From: a bacterium
GTDB lineage: Bacteria > CAIWAD01
Assembly: GCA_030429345.1 (NCBI GenBank)
Contig: JAUIFJ010000015.1
Location: 30,670-94,669, forward strand
DNA: 64,000 nt
Direction of reading: 5' to 3'
Both the position numbers and the translations under genes were made by a program. The notes below the pieces were generated by a model. That model saw only the letters and a list, made by a program, of their open reading frames with translations. It was not told where the DNA came from and ran no database searches. Shown here piece after piece: positions 1 to 8,984 of the stretch (its first letter is position 1; every line of letters starts with the position of its first letter).

Positions 1-795
1 TCCACCAGCATCCAGTCTTGTAATCTGCGTATTCTGCCAAACAATCCATCCATCTTGATAGGCTATTGGAATGGCTGTCCCCGTGTACTGCGATCCAGAG
101 AGCGTATCCTCGTGAACAATTTGCCGGAGTTCATCGTCCACAACGATATACCTTTGACCAAAGGCCGCGCTATCCGGGTTGCTATAGCGCGCAAATCCCG
201 ATGTAATAATCGTCCTGTCTCCATTGGAGGCCAGCTTCATGCTGAATTTTCCATAATCCAGCGAATCCCCCCAGGTCGTCACACGCAGCGAGTCCAGCAG
301 CGTGATCTGTCCTCCCGCATAATCGAGGTTCCACCAGTTGATTGTCGCCTGGTAGCGGTAGTCGTAGGGCCAGCCGGAGAGGAACTTCTCCTGGTCGAAG
401 GTCATCAGCTGGCCCTGGCTGTTCACGTGTGAGACACCAAAGGCGCCCGGGTGCTCGAGCCACTGGTCGGGCAGGAGGATTTCCCCGTGGGGCGAGATCA
501 CCGTGGCCGCGCCATCGTTGTCCGCAGGATCGGCGACGAGGAAATTAGGGTGCCAGTATACGAGCAGGTTGCTGTCCGGCAGGACGTGCTGCTCGACGAA
601 GTCAGAGTGCGCCGTGTTGTTGTCCAGGCGAATGAACCAGTCGAAGCGGGTCGAATCCACGGGCCAGTCCAGCTGGGCGTGGGCTGGAAGCGACAAGAGC
701 AGAATAAGCAGCAGGGAGGCAACACTGCATTCACGCAGGGCGGAGTGCCTTGAAAACAATGGCAAACGGCACAAGGATCTTGAGAATGGACGCAT
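1..795 (-). CDS. Secreted hypothetical protein, C-terminus cut by window edge
   Basis: An open frame of 265 codons starts at ATG 795-793 and runs off the left edge without a stop. GAGG lies just upstream of the ATG. The N-terminus has basic residues, then a hydrophobic run (ASLLLILLLSLPAHA) and a likely signal-peptidase site after AHA, so the product is exported. The mature part is rich in aromatic and beta-strand-like segments with no motif I recognise. The style (secreted, repetitive beta structure) resembles the large surface proteins elsewhere in the window, so a propeller-like or FlgD-Ig-tailed protein is possible, but its C-terminus is not visible. Confidence 0.75.
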   Translation of the reverse strand, partial: MRPFSRSLCRLPLFSRHSALRECSVASLLLILLLSLPAHAQLDWPVDSTRFDWFIRLDNNTAHSDFVEQHVLPDSNLLVYWHPNFLVADPADNDGAATVISPHGEILLPDQWLEHPGAFGVSHVNSQGQLMTFDQEKFLSGWPYDYRYQATINWWNLDYAGGQITLLDSLRVTTWGDSLDYGKFSMKLASNGDRTIITSGFARYSNPDSAAFGQRYIVVDDELRQIVHEDTLSGSQYTGTAIPIAYQDGWIVWQNTQITRLDAGG

Positions 796-960
796 ACCTC
801 AGTTTATGGAATAGGAGGGCTGAGATTCAAAGCCAAAAGCAGCGGACTTGACGAGGGGAGCGCAGACGTGCCAGCAGATCAGCCGCTAAATCGGCGCAGC
901 TGGTTTCCATTCAATACTGCTGAACGACAATTTCAGCCTCTCACGAACGACCGATCTGCT

Positions 961-1059
961 GTCGTGTGGGCTGGACAATAAATAACGCCGTTCAAAGCTA
1001 TGCACTGTGAGTAGGAGCGTGCAGAATCAATTACCCGCCTTTCGTCCAGCCCTTTGGAC
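961..1059 (+). repeat. 99-bp dispersed repeat, copy A
   Basis: Copy A of a family found six times here. It is bounded on the left by GTCG-N8-GGAC (961-976) and on the right by GTCC-N8-GGAC (1044-1059), and is exactly 99 bp. The core has AACGCCGTT, then TTCAAAGC and a TGCAC-N13-GTGCA inverted repeat at 1001-1023. It lies in the 625-bp non-coding stretch between the start of the leftmost gene and the stop of the copper-receptor-like gene. Confidence 0.9.
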
Positions 1060-1197
1060 AGCAATTATCTACCAGGTTCTACAATCTGGGAAGGCAAAAC
1101 CCTGTGAATCCTTTCCAGCAGTAGGCAATTCGTTTTTTTCACGCCAAGATTTTAGTCAAACTGCCAAGAATGGCTGACCGTCTTTTTGCCACTCTCC

Positions 1198-1296
1198 GTC
1201 TGAAGTACTGTACAATAAACAACGGCGTTTAAAGCCATGCACTGTGAGTAGGAGCGTGCAAACCCGATTACCCGCCTTTCGTCCAGTTCGCAGGAC
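1198..1296 (+). repeat. 99-bp dispersed repeat, copy B
   Basis: Same 99-bp layout as copy A, 237 bp downstream in the same orientation. The left palindrome is degenerate (GTCT-N8-GTAC); the right one is intact (GTCC 1281-1284, GGAC 1293-1296). The TGCAC...GTGCA inverted repeat is preserved. The rest of 796-1421 shows no gene or other feature. Confidence 0.9.
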
Positions 1297-1421
1297 ATGC
1301 GCAGGTGCGGATCTGGCCGAAAACTGCCGAATGCATCCAGGCATCGCGCAGATCATCCGGCAACAGGCGCTTGTCAATTGGACTTCCCCTCAGCGCAGCA
1401 CATCGCCGTCTAGACCCTCTT

Positions 1422-3683
1422 CTAGGGCATCGCATCCCAGCTTAGCGTCAGCAGGACACTGCGCCCCGGCGAGGGAAGAATCTCCCCGCTGCCGTGCAGG
1501 GGCCGGCTGAGGTGCTCGCGGATCTCGCGATCCAGCAGGTTGCGCACAGCCAGCGCGAGCTGTACGCCTCCCGGGGCGTTCCAGTTCAGTCCACCGTCGA
1601 GTCGTGCAAATCCTGGCGTCGGGCTTTCGCCGAAGGCCTGGGATACGCGATCCTGGTTGCGCACGAAGCGTGCCGCCAGCCAGGTATCCAGCGCCAATCG
1701 CTGCCACAGCTTCTCGATCCGCAGCAGGCCCTCGAGAGGAGGAATTTCCGGCAAGGGTTCTTCGCGGTCGACATCCTCCGCATGGGTATACGCGGCCTGG
1801 GCGCTGAGCCGAAGGTCGGGCAGCGCAAGCCAGATCGCCTCCAGCTCGAATCCGGCGAAACGGGCCTCCTCCAGGTTGACGAAACGGCGTACGCCGGGAC
1901 TGCTGGGCATGACAGGGGCCAGGCTGGTGTCGATGCGGGAGCTGATGAAGTTCCCGACCCGTGACACATAGATCGTCGCCTCCAGCTCGGCGCTCCGCAG
2001 CCTGCGGCCCAGCCGGAGATCCAGCTGCGTATTCGCTTCGGATGCCAGGCCCGGCGTGCCCAGCAGGTCGTAGGCGTCGCTGCCCACCGGGAAGGAATTG
2101 ATGTAGGTCTCGGTCAATCCGGGGCTGCGCCGCGCATGGGCCAGCCAGGCCCCGGCCTGCCAGCCGCCCGCCCACTCGCGTCCGAGACCCAGGCTCAGGC
2201 TGGGATCGGTCCAGGCGTGATCCAGTTCGCCCTGCCGCGAGGCGAAGCCGGCATCGGGACGACGCGCTTCCGCGCGGCTGTGCTCCAGACGGGCCGAGAA
2301 GCGTCGTGTCCATTCGCCTTTTTGCAGGCTGCCCTCGGCGAAGAGGCCGGCCCGCGTGATCCGGCCACCGTTCCAGACGGTATCGTGCATCACCCTGCCC
2401 GCCATCGGCCCCATGAGGACTTCGCGCCGCCGGGTGCCTTCCGCCTCCTCACGGCGCAGGTCGGCGCCGGCGTGGAGCACCCAGTCCCTGCCCTGCCAGC
2501 CCGTTTCGCCGCGCAGGCTTCCGCTGCGAGTCAGGGCGTCCGTGCGCGCGTCCATCATCCGGCCGGCTGTCGGGCGCTCCAGGTTGTCCATCACGTGGCG
2601 CACTCGATTCCCGTGTGCGCTGATCGTCCACTGGCGCAGGTGGGCATGCTTCGCCGTGTGACGCCATTCCAGGCGGAACAGGTTCGTGCGGTCCGAGCGC
2701 AGATCCATCGGCAGGGCCGGGAAGTCCGTCAGCCCTGCGACATTGCGTGATACATCCAGCCGGAACTCGTCCGCATCGCCCGCCAGCCCGCCCAGCGAGA
2801 GTCCGCCGCTGGAGCGATCGAAGCGGGACGCCACGTCCATGCCCATTCCGTCCTCGTAGTCGCTGCCCTTCGACCAGGAGCCGTGCAGCGCCAGGTCCGT
2901 CTTGCCGAGTACCTGGCCGACAACCGCTTCCGCCCGTCCCACGGAGCCGTTGCTTTCCCCGCCCAGGCTGAACCGCCCATAGGGCCGGTCGCCCGCGCTC
3001 CACTGGGAAGGTTCGCTGCGCGCCAGCACCGTGCCCCCCAGGGTCGAGCCATAGCGGAAACTGTGCGGTCCCTTCAGTACCTGCAGTTGATCGAGCCGGT
3101 TCGGCGCCAGCTGGCTGGAAGGAGGATCCATGCGGTTGGGGCAGGCCGCCGCCGCGCAGGCGCCCCCGTCGAGCACGATGTTCAGCTGATCGCGCCGGAA
3201 ACCGCGCAGCACTGGATCCACGCCATGGCTCCCGCTCTTGCGCACGCCGCCGAAGAGGGGGGAGGCGACCAGCCGTTCTCCCCCGTCGTGTGACAGGCGA
3301 TCCGCATCCTCCAGGCGCAGGCTCTCTCGTGTGCCGCCGGCCTTTCGCAGGCCGAAGACGGTGACGGGCTGCATTTGCAGCTGGGCAAGGGAGCGCCGCA
3401 GCGTGCCGCTTTCCAGGCTGGCGGCCAGCGGGACCCCGCTCAGCTGCCACTGGCCGTAGGACAGGTGGGAGAAACTCAGCGTATCCGCCCCGAAGGGTAC
3501 CTGCAGCATGCCCCTGCGATCGCTCAACAGCTCCAGGCTACCGACGCGGCAATGGGCTCCGGCAATCGGCCGCCCGCTCGCCTCATCGAGCAATTGCAGG
3601 GTTGTGGGTGCAGTCGATTCTGCGGCCATTGCGCAATCGGGAAGCATGGCCAGCAGAGTGGAAAGGACGATGATAAACATCAC
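1422..3683 (-). CDS. TonB-dependent outer-membrane receptor, OprC/NosA copper-receptor type
   Basis: 753 aa. It has a signal peptide (cleavage near CAMA|AES), a short carboxypeptidase-regulatory-like region (about 26-100), a plug with VLRGFRRDQLNIVLDGG (about 158-174), and a long beta-barrel ending in an aromatic-rich strand (LTLSW). The plug contains CPNRM (C181, M185) and the barrel HVM (H363, M365). These match the CxxxM and HxM motifs of the OprC/NosA copper receptors, so copper uptake is the best inference. GTG at 3683 and ATG at 3680 are both possible starts; GGAG lies 6-9 nt upstream. It is transcribed alone, after a terminator that separates it from the receptor/lipoprotein pair upstream. 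Confidence 0.85.
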   Translation of the reverse strand: MMFIIVLSTLLAMLPDCAMAAESTAPTTLQLLDEASGRPIAGAHCRVGSLELLSDRRGMLQVPFGADTLSFSHLSYGQWQLSGVPLAASLESGTLRRSLAQLQMQPVTVFGLRKAGGTRESLRLEDADRLSHDGGERLVASPLFGGVRKSGSHGVDPVLRGFRRDQLNIVLDGGACAAAACPNRMDPPSSQLAPNRLDQLQVLKGPHSFRYGSTLGGTVLARSEPSQWSAGDRPYGRFSLGGESNGSVGRAEAVVGQVLGKTDLALHGSWSKGSDYEDGMGMDVASRFDRSSGGLSLGGLAGDADEFRLDVSRNVAGLTDFPALPMDLRSDRTNLFRLEWRHTAKHAHLRQWTISAHGNRVRHVMDNLERPTAGRMMDARTDALTRSGSLRGETGWQGRDWVLHAGADLRREEAEGTRRREVLMGPMAGRVMHDTVWNGGRITRAGLFAEGSLQKGEWTRRFSARLEHSRAEARRPDAGFASRQGELDHAWTDPSLSLGLGREWAGGWQAGAWLAHARRSPGLTETYINSFPVGSDAYDLLGTPGLASEANTQLDLRLGRRLRSAELEATIYVSRVGNFISSRIDTSLAPVMPSSPGVRRFVNLEEARFAGFELEAIWLALPDLRLSAQAAYTHAEDVDREEPLPEIPPLEGLLRIEKLWQRLALDTWLAARFVRNQDRVSQAFGESPTPGFARLDGGLNWNAPGGVQLALAVRNLLDREIREHLSRPLHGSGEILPSPGRSVLLTLSWDAMP

Positions 3684-3783
3684 GGAAAGCTCCAGAAGCG
3701 GAAAGGCTCGGCATTAGCATTCGCAAGATAAGGCGATCGACTAATCCGAACAATGTTCCGTGCCCGTCGCAGGTAAAAATGTG

Positions 3784-3819
3784 AAACGCCGTCCACCCCT
3801 TGCGGAATGGACGGCGTTT
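3784..3819 (-). terminator. Intrinsic terminator after the receptor/lipoprotein pair
   Basis: A perfect 12-bp inverted repeat (AAACGCCGTCCA / TGGACGGCGTTT) with a 12-nt loop. On the minus strand it is followed by T-rich sequence. It lies 21 bp past the lipoprotein stop codon. Confidence 0.75.
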
Positions 3820-3840
3820 CTGGGAATATAGAGGAAAAGA

Positions 3841-5193
3841 CTAGTCGTTCCAGCGCACCCAGGCAGCCTGGGTCCAATCGTTGCTGGGGTCGATGGCGCC
3901 AATGAAGTCCACGCTGGTGAACCAGCTGCCGGAGGGGCTTACACCACTACCGTCTGCGGTTCCCCAGGGGGTGAAGTCCATGCCGGCGGCATCGTTGAAG
4001 AAGTCCATGGGGTAGACCATGTTGTTGGTGGCGGCATCACAGAAGCGCATGGAATCCGCTTCGCTGTTGAAGCCGCCGAAGTCGCCCGCTCCGTCCTGGT
4101 CATTGTTGTAGATCAGGGTGTTCGTGATCGTCAGCAGGTCGTTGTCGTAATTGTCGCTAGTGGCGTCGCCGTCACCGCTCTCGAGCTTCCAGTTGATGCC
4201 GGCGTAATTGGCGATCAGGAAATTGCTCAGTTCGCCTTCGAAGTCCTCGCGCAGGCGCATGCCGTAGTTCTTGTCCTCGGCGTCCTTGCCGGCGCCGAAG
4301 CCGTAAAGGGTCACATTGCTGAGGATGGGGCGCGTCGCGTCGCCGCTGCCCAGGGTCTTGCGGCCGTCGGACTCGAAGCCGTTGTCGGCGCCGGGGGCCT
4401 GCATGGCGAACCAGAACTGGCCGTTGCCGCGCCAGCCTTCGTCCATGTCGAAACTGTCGTCGTCGTTGTACATGCTGACCAGGTACTTGGCGCTGACATT
4501 GCCGCCGAACCATTCGAAACCGTCGTCGGTGCACTTGTAGACCTGGACGTGATCCAGCGTCGTGCCGCTGCCGCAGCTGTAGAGGCTCAGGCCGTTGAGC
4601 TCGCTGCCGGCGGCGATGCCGAAGCCGCAGTACTCGATGCGCACGTAGCTCAGGCTGCCGCTGTCGTCACTGGAATTGCTGCCGCCGTAGGCGATGCTCT
4701 CGCTCAGGCCTTCCACGTCGCCCTCGCCGCCGCTGATGTTGTTGGGGGCCTCGCCGATCAGCACGATGCCGCCCCAGTCGCCGGCCGATTTGGTGCCGCG
4801 GCCGCTGGTGAAGACCACCGGCTGGTCGGCCGTGCCGTTGCAGTGCAGCTGGGCGCTCGGACGGGCCGTGTCGAAATTGGTGGCGTCGGCGCGCAGGGTG
4901 ATGATGGCGCCCACGTCGTCCGGATTATCGTTGTGATACGCGAAGCTGACGGTGACGCCGGCCTCGATGGTCAGGTTCACGCCGGGCAGCACGTAGTACT
5001 TGCCGGAGAGGCTCATGTCGCTGCTCCAGGTGGTGTTCTCGGTGATCAGCGTACCCGGCAGGTCGGTGTAGACCTGGGGAATGGTCTGGTTGTTGCCGCC
5101 GTTGTCGTCATCGTCATCGTCGTCGCAGGCGGTCATGCTGAGCATGGTGGACGCGGCGACAAGGGCCAGAATCCAGTGCTTCTTGAGGGACAT
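3841..5193 (-). CDS. Surface lipoprotein, predicted parallel beta-helix, partner of TonB receptor
   Basis: 450 aa from ATG 5193, chosen over an upstream frame opening because AGGAG lies 6 nt before it and the signal peptide starts there. The N-terminus is a lipoprotein signal ending in MTAC, followed by a run of seven Asp. The body has the repeating pattern of a parallel beta-helix family: conserved segments LTIEAGVTVSF, GDWGGIVLIGEAP, LSYVRIEYCGFGI, DHVQVYKCTDDGFEWFGG and DEGWRGNGQFW. In other bacteria such lipoproteins often sit beside a TonB receptor. It begins 69 bp after the upstream receptor gene stops, so both are probably one transcript. The ligand cannot be read from sequence. Confidence 0.8.
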   Translation of the reverse strand: MSLKKHWILALVAASTMLSMTACDDDDDDDNGGNNQTIPQVYTDLPGTLITENTTWSSDMSLSGKYYVLPGVNLTIEAGVTVSFAYHNDNPDDVGAIITLRADATNFDTARPSAQLHCNGTADQPVVFTSGRGTKSAGDWGGIVLIGEAPNNISGGEGDVEGLSESIAYGGSNSSDDSGSLSYVRIEYCGFGIAAGSELNGLSLYSCGSGTTLDHVQVYKCTDDGFEWFGGNVSAKYLVSMYNDDDSFDMDEGWRGNGQFWFAMQAPGADNGFESDGRKTLGSGDATRPILSNVTLYGFGAGKDAEDKNYGMRLREDFEGELSNFLIANYAGINWKLESGDGDATSDNYDNDLLTITNTLIYNNDQDGAGDFGGFNSEADSMRFCDAATNNMVYPMDFFNDAAGMDFTPWGTADGSGVSPSGSWFTSVDFIGAIDPSNDWTQAAWVRWND

Positions 5194-5262
5194 CTTCACT
5201 CCTGTGTATTGCTTTGTGTCTCTGTCATGAACACGTTGGTTGCGACGGATGTGTGACACCTG

Positions 5263-7935
5263 CTAGAGCTCGTAGCTGAAGCCCAGCGAAACGGTGCGGC
5301 CGGGGCTGTAGGTGTCGGTGACAATGCCGGACTGCACGAACTCCACGTCGTCGTCCAGCAGGTTGGACAGGCTCAGCTTCGTGGTCCAGGCGCCCCACTC
5401 GCGGCTGGCCACCAGGTCCAGCTTGTGGAAGGGCTGCTCGTACTCGTCGTCGCCCTGGTTGAGGCTGCCGACGCTGCTGATGCGCTTGCCGAAGGTATTG
5501 TAGGCCAGGTTGAGCGTGCTGTTCAGCTCTTCGATCTTCCAGTAGTAGTTCAGGTTCAGCGAGTAGGGCGACTGGCCGTAGAGGGCGCGATCGCGGTTGG
5601 CCTGGTTGTGTACGTCGTCGGCATAGTTCACTTCGCTGTGGATCAGCGTCAGGTTGCCCGACAGCTGCATCTGGCGGTTGAGGTTCTTGCGCAGCTCGAA
5701 CTCCAGGCCGAAAAGGTCGGCCGAGTCCACATTGTCGTACACTACCTCCGGCTGCTGGCTGTTGCGATGGCGCAGCTCGATGGGCTTGTCGAAGTGCTTG
5801 TAGAAGGCGCCGACGGCCGCCAGCTCACCAATGCCGAAGTAGTACTCGTAGCGCAGGTCCGTGTTCGTGATGCGCGTGCGCTCGATCTCGCTGTTGCCGT
5901 AGGTCGTGCGGCCGCCGATGAAGTCGGTGAAGTAGAAGTCGGCCAGCTCGCGGAACTCGGGACGGGCCAGGGTCATGGAGGCGGCGCCGCGCAGGGCGGT
6001 ATCGTTGGTGATGCGCCAGGTCGTGTTGAGGGCCGGCAGCACATCCGTGTAGTTGGTCAGCTCCTCGTCGTTCAGGTCCTGGGCATCCTGCTCCAGGCGC
6101 ACGCCCAGGTTGACTTCCAGGGTCGGTGTGACATTGATCTCGCCGCTGACGTAGGCCGCGAAGCGGTTCTGCACGGCCTCGTAGGAGTCGCTGCCGCGGG
6201 TGCTTTCGAAGAAGCGCAGCTGGCCGGCGGCGACCACGTCCGGGCCGAGGGCGCTTTCGGCGTCCGTGCCGCGCAGCTCGGTCGGGTAGGGGCTGCTCGT
6301 GCCCGAGTTGTCGTAGGTGAACTGGCGTGCGTCGAAGGTCCGGTCGCGGTTCATGTACTGCAGTCCGGTCTTCAGGCCCAGCTTCTGAAGCGGACGGAAT
6401 TCGAGGCCCAGTTCCGAGTCGAGAATCCGGTCGTCCTGTTCGCTGAAGAAGTGGTAGTTGCCGCGCTGGGTCAGCACGATCTCGAAACGCCGTGTGACAT
6501 CATTGAAGGCGTAGTGCGTGTTGCGCGTGTCCGGTTCCTCGCGGCGCGTGCTGCTCAGGCCCAGGCGCGCCTTGACGCGGCCTTCGGGCAGCATGGGCAG
6601 ATCCTGCTTCAGCTCGAGGCTGTTGCTGAGCATGCTGCGGCGCTCGAACTTGAGAATGTCCTGGCGGTAGTCGCCGTCGCTGTTGTAGTACGAACCCGAG
6701 ACGCGGGTCGCCTTGTCCTCGGCCTGGTTCACGTAGAGGTTGCGCAGGCCGACGGTCGTCCGCGGGCTGAGCTTGAAGAAGACGTTGACCATGGCGCTCA
6801 GGCCGCTCTTCTGGCTGCCGGAAATGCGCTCGTAGTCGGAAGCCAGCGCGCCGGGCTGGTAGAGGTTGCGGTAGTCGCCGTTCCGGTTGTCTGTCTTGTG
6901 GCTCCAGGAAAAGGACGTCACCAGGCCCAGTTCGCGCTCGTTGAACAGCTCATACCTGTCCGCGTAGGACAGGCCCCAGCTCTGGTTGATCGGAGCGCTG
7001 TCCATGCCGGGCGTCCAGTTGTTCTGGAAAGCGGAGGCGGCCTGCATGCCTTCCTCGGAACTCATGCGGCCGTCGCCGTTGGCGTCGTTGGTATTGCCCG
7101 GCAGCTCGCGGGTGCCGTCGTCGTAGCCCAGGAAGTCCGTGTCTCCGCCTTCGTAGCTCAGGAAGTCCTTCCCGGTGCTGGTGGTATTGAAGCTGGTGCT
7201 CATGCCCACCTTGAGGCTGCGCTGGTCCGGAAACTCGCGGGTCTTGATCTGCACGCTGCCGCCGCCGAACTCGCCGGGCTGGTCCGCCGTGTAGGTCTTC
7301 TGCACGGTGACATTGTCGACCAGGCTGGAACTGAGCAGGTCGGCCGGTACTTCGCGGCGGTCGGGGTTGGTGGAAGGCAGGGCCGATCCGTTGAGCTGCA
7401 CGTTGCTGTAGCGATCCCCCATGCCGCGGACGAAAATGTCCTTGCCGTTCTGGATCGTCACGCCGGTGACACGCTTCAGCGCGCTGGCCACGTTCCCGTC
7501 GCCGCTCTTGCTCATCTGCTCGGAGCTGATGGCGTCGTTGACCGTGTCCGCCTTCTTGCGGGCGGTCAGCAGGGCGTTTTCGTTGTTGGTCTTGATCCGG
7601 CCCTGAATGACCACTTCCTCGCCCTTGAGCACGAAGGGGACGCACTGCAGGTCAATCACCGTCTCTTCGTTGTCGATGACGACGACCTGCTTCTTCTCAA
7701 GCGCTTCGTAGGAAATGTGCGAGACCTGGATGTCCCAGCTGCCCTGGTCGACGACGATGCGGTAGCGGCCGTCCAGGTCGGTCGAAGCGCCGGCCCGGCT
7801 GCCGACGACGACCACATTGGCGCCCACGATGGGCTCGCCGTCCTTGCTGCTGGTAACGGTGCCAGTGAGAGTGCCTTTGGCCTGGGCCAGGCCCGCGGCG
7901 AAGAGCAACACGACCAGTAGAGATCGAATGCGCAT
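5263..7935 (-). CDS. TonB-dependent receptor with N-terminal CarboxypepD-regulatory-like domain
   Basis: 890 aa from ATG 7935, with GGAGG 5 nt upstream and a signal peptide immediately (cleavage near AQA|KGT). Order: signal peptide 1-20; a carboxypeptidase-regulatory-like beta-sandwich (GTVTSSKDGEPIVGANVVVV) to about 100; a plug (DAISSEQMSKSGDGNVASALKR, then a VRGMGDRYSNVQLNG segment); and a 22-strand-type barrel ending in Leu after SFSYE. It probably imports a nutrient across the outer membrane. It is first in a two-gene unit with the beta-helix lipoprotein. The nearby phoR/phoB genes make a phosphate link possible but unproven. Confidence 0.88.
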   Translation of the reverse strand: MRIRSLLVVLLFAAGLAQAKGTLTGTVTSSKDGEPIVGANVVVVGSRAGASTDLDGRYRIVVDQGSWDIQVSHISYEALEKKQVVVIDNEETVIDLQCVPFVLKGEEVVIQGRIKTNNENALLTARKKADTVNDAISSEQMSKSGDGNVASALKRVTGVTIQNGKDIFVRGMGDRYSNVQLNGSALPSTNPDRREVPADLLSSSLVDNVTVQKTYTADQPGEFGGGSVQIKTREFPDQRSLKVGMSTSFNTTSTGKDFLSYEGGDTDFLGYDDGTRELPGNTNDANGDGRMSSEEGMQAASAFQNNWTPGMDSAPINQSWGLSYADRYELFNERELGLVTSFSWSHKTDNRNGDYRNLYQPGALASDYERISGSQKSGLSAMVNVFFKLSPRTTVGLRNLYVNQAEDKATRVSGSYYNSDGDYRQDILKFERRSMLSNSLELKQDLPMLPEGRVKARLGLSSTRREEPDTRNTHYAFNDVTRRFEIVLTQRGNYHFFSEQDDRILDSELGLEFRPLQKLGLKTGLQYMNRDRTFDARQFTYDNSGTSSPYPTELRGTDAESALGPDVVAAGQLRFFESTRGSDSYEAVQNRFAAYVSGEINVTPTLEVNLGVRLEQDAQDLNDEELTNYTDVLPALNTTWRITNDTALRGAASMTLARPEFRELADFYFTDFIGGRTTYGNSEIERTRITNTDLRYEYYFGIGELAAVGAFYKHFDKPIELRHRNSQQPEVVYDNVDSADLFGLEFELRKNLNRQMQLSGNLTLIHSEVNYADDVHNQANRDRALYGQSPYSLNLNYYWKIEELNSTLNLAYNTFGKRISSVGSLNQGDDEYEQPFHKLDLVASREWGAWTTKLSLSNLLDDDVEFVQSGIVTDTYSPGRTVSLGFSYEL

Positions 7936-7959
7936 GGTTCCTCCATATTCCCGAAACAA

Positions 7960-7991
7960 ACATCGCCGGCTATTCCCGTAACCGGCGATGT
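7960..7991 (-). promoter_or_regulatory. Leader hairpin upstream of TonB receptor, possible attenuator
   Basis: A perfect 10-bp inverted repeat (ACATCGCCGG / CCGGCGATGT) with a 12-nt loop, ending 24 bp before the receptor start. On the minus strand it is followed by TTTGTTT. Position and tail suggest a transcription attenuator or mRNA-stabilising hairpin. I see no cobalamin-riboswitch conserved boxes around it. Confidence 0.45.
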
Positions 7992-8106
7992 TCCCATTTG
8001 AATCGCGCTCAAAGTGAGAGCGGGCAATCAAGAGACTGTGAGCCGCGTGTTAGATCTCTGTCAAGGTGATTCCGGGCTTGCTTCGGAAATCGGAAAGAGA
8101 AGAAGA

Positions 8107-8130
8107 ACCCCGGGCAGGACGCTCCGGGGT
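8107..8130 (-). terminator. Terminator after the nucleotidyltransferase/phoRB unit
   Basis: ACCCCGG / CCGGGGT inverted repeat with a 10-nt loop, followed on the minus strand by TCTTCTTCTC. It lies 9 bp beyond the stop at 8139. Confidence 0.6.
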
Positions 8131-8138
8131 CGTGCATT

Positions 8139-8984
8139 TCAGCGGGACGCGCCAGATTCCGGGGGCAGCTGGACTCCCTGCTCATCCAGCAGTCCCAGGC
8201 AGTCCTGGAACCAGGCGCAGGCTTCCCGGTGGCGATCCGCCAACTCGGCAAGCTGTCCGACGAACCACAGGCGCTCGAGGCGCGGGTGCAGCTCTTCAGG
8301 CAGTTCGTAGTAGATGTAGCGCGTAGCGAAAGTGGCGTGGGCCGGACGGTGCAGCAGCCCCAGGACCTCCAGCAGCGGTCGCAGGGTGAAGCCCATATAG
8401 AAGGAATGGGCCTCGATCCAGTTGCCCCGGGCGAGTTCCTTTTCCACCAGGCACTGGAAGAGGCGGAAGCGTCGGCGGCAGGTCAGCAGCTGGCGCTCGA
8501 GCTGCTCCCGCAGCTGCTCCCGCCCGGATGCATCCAGCGGGCCGACGCGCACCTGCTCCTGCTTGTCGAAGTGGATCCGCGTGTCGCCGTGGATCTCGCG
8601 GGGAATGTGAATCCCCTCGCGATCAGGCTTCATCAGGCTCAGGTCGATCAGCAGGAAGGGGCCGGCGTCCTCTAGACGAAAGAAAGCCTGGGGCTGGCCA
8701 TTGAGGGTCGGCTGGGGCATCTCGAAGCGCATCTCGACGGGAGACAGGACGGACAGGCAGGCTTCGACGGCATGGAAAGTATCCTGCTCGCGCCCATCCT
8801 CCACCAGCAGTCCCAGATCGATGTCCGACCACTGGTCGACCCGCCCCCAGGCGGCCGCTCCGCCCTCGACCAGGGCCAGGGCCCAGGGCAGGGCGCCCAG
8901 GTCACGCACCAGGGCATTCAGAATCTGTTCACGAGTCAGCATGCGCATTGGACGAGGCGGCGGGGCATGCGTTTCAGGATTCAA
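8139..8984 (-). CDS. Nucleotidyltransferase-domain protein (MNT-like)
   Basis: 281 aa as written. The N-terminal part has the pol-beta-type nucleotidyltransferase signature: GGAAAWGRVDQWSDIDLGLLV, a Gly-rich helix followed by DxD. Later there is an acidic strand (LLIDLSL) that could hold the third carboxylate. The C-terminal half is alpha-helical, like HEPN/substrate-binding halves of such enzymes. TTG 8984 overlaps the phoR stop as TTGA, an overlap type also used by rarD here. ATG 8948 or 8942 are alternatives; none has a clear ribosome binding site. The substrate is unknown. Confidence 0.75.
   Translation of the reverse strand: MNPETHAPPPRPMRMLTREQILNALVRDLGALPWALALVEGGAAAWGRVDQWSDIDLGLLVEDGREQDTFHAVEACLSVLSPVEMRFEMPQPTLNGQPQAFFRLEDAGPFLLIDLSLMKPDREGIHIPREIHGDTRIHFDKQEQVRVGPLDASGREQLREQLERQLLTCRRRFRLFQCLVEKELARGNWIEAHSFYMGFTLRPLLEVLGLLHRPAHATFATRYIYYELPEELHPRLERLWFVGQLAELADRHREACAWFQDCLGLLDEQGVQLPPESGASR

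Noticed and set aside
5425-7920. Long plus-strand frame opposite the TonB receptor
   Set aside because: Low-complexity translation with no domain; the minus-strand receptor is unmistakable.
7960-7991. Cobalamin riboswitch upstream of the TonB receptor
   Set aside because: No B12-box-like conserved GCCACTG core; only one simple hairpin is present.
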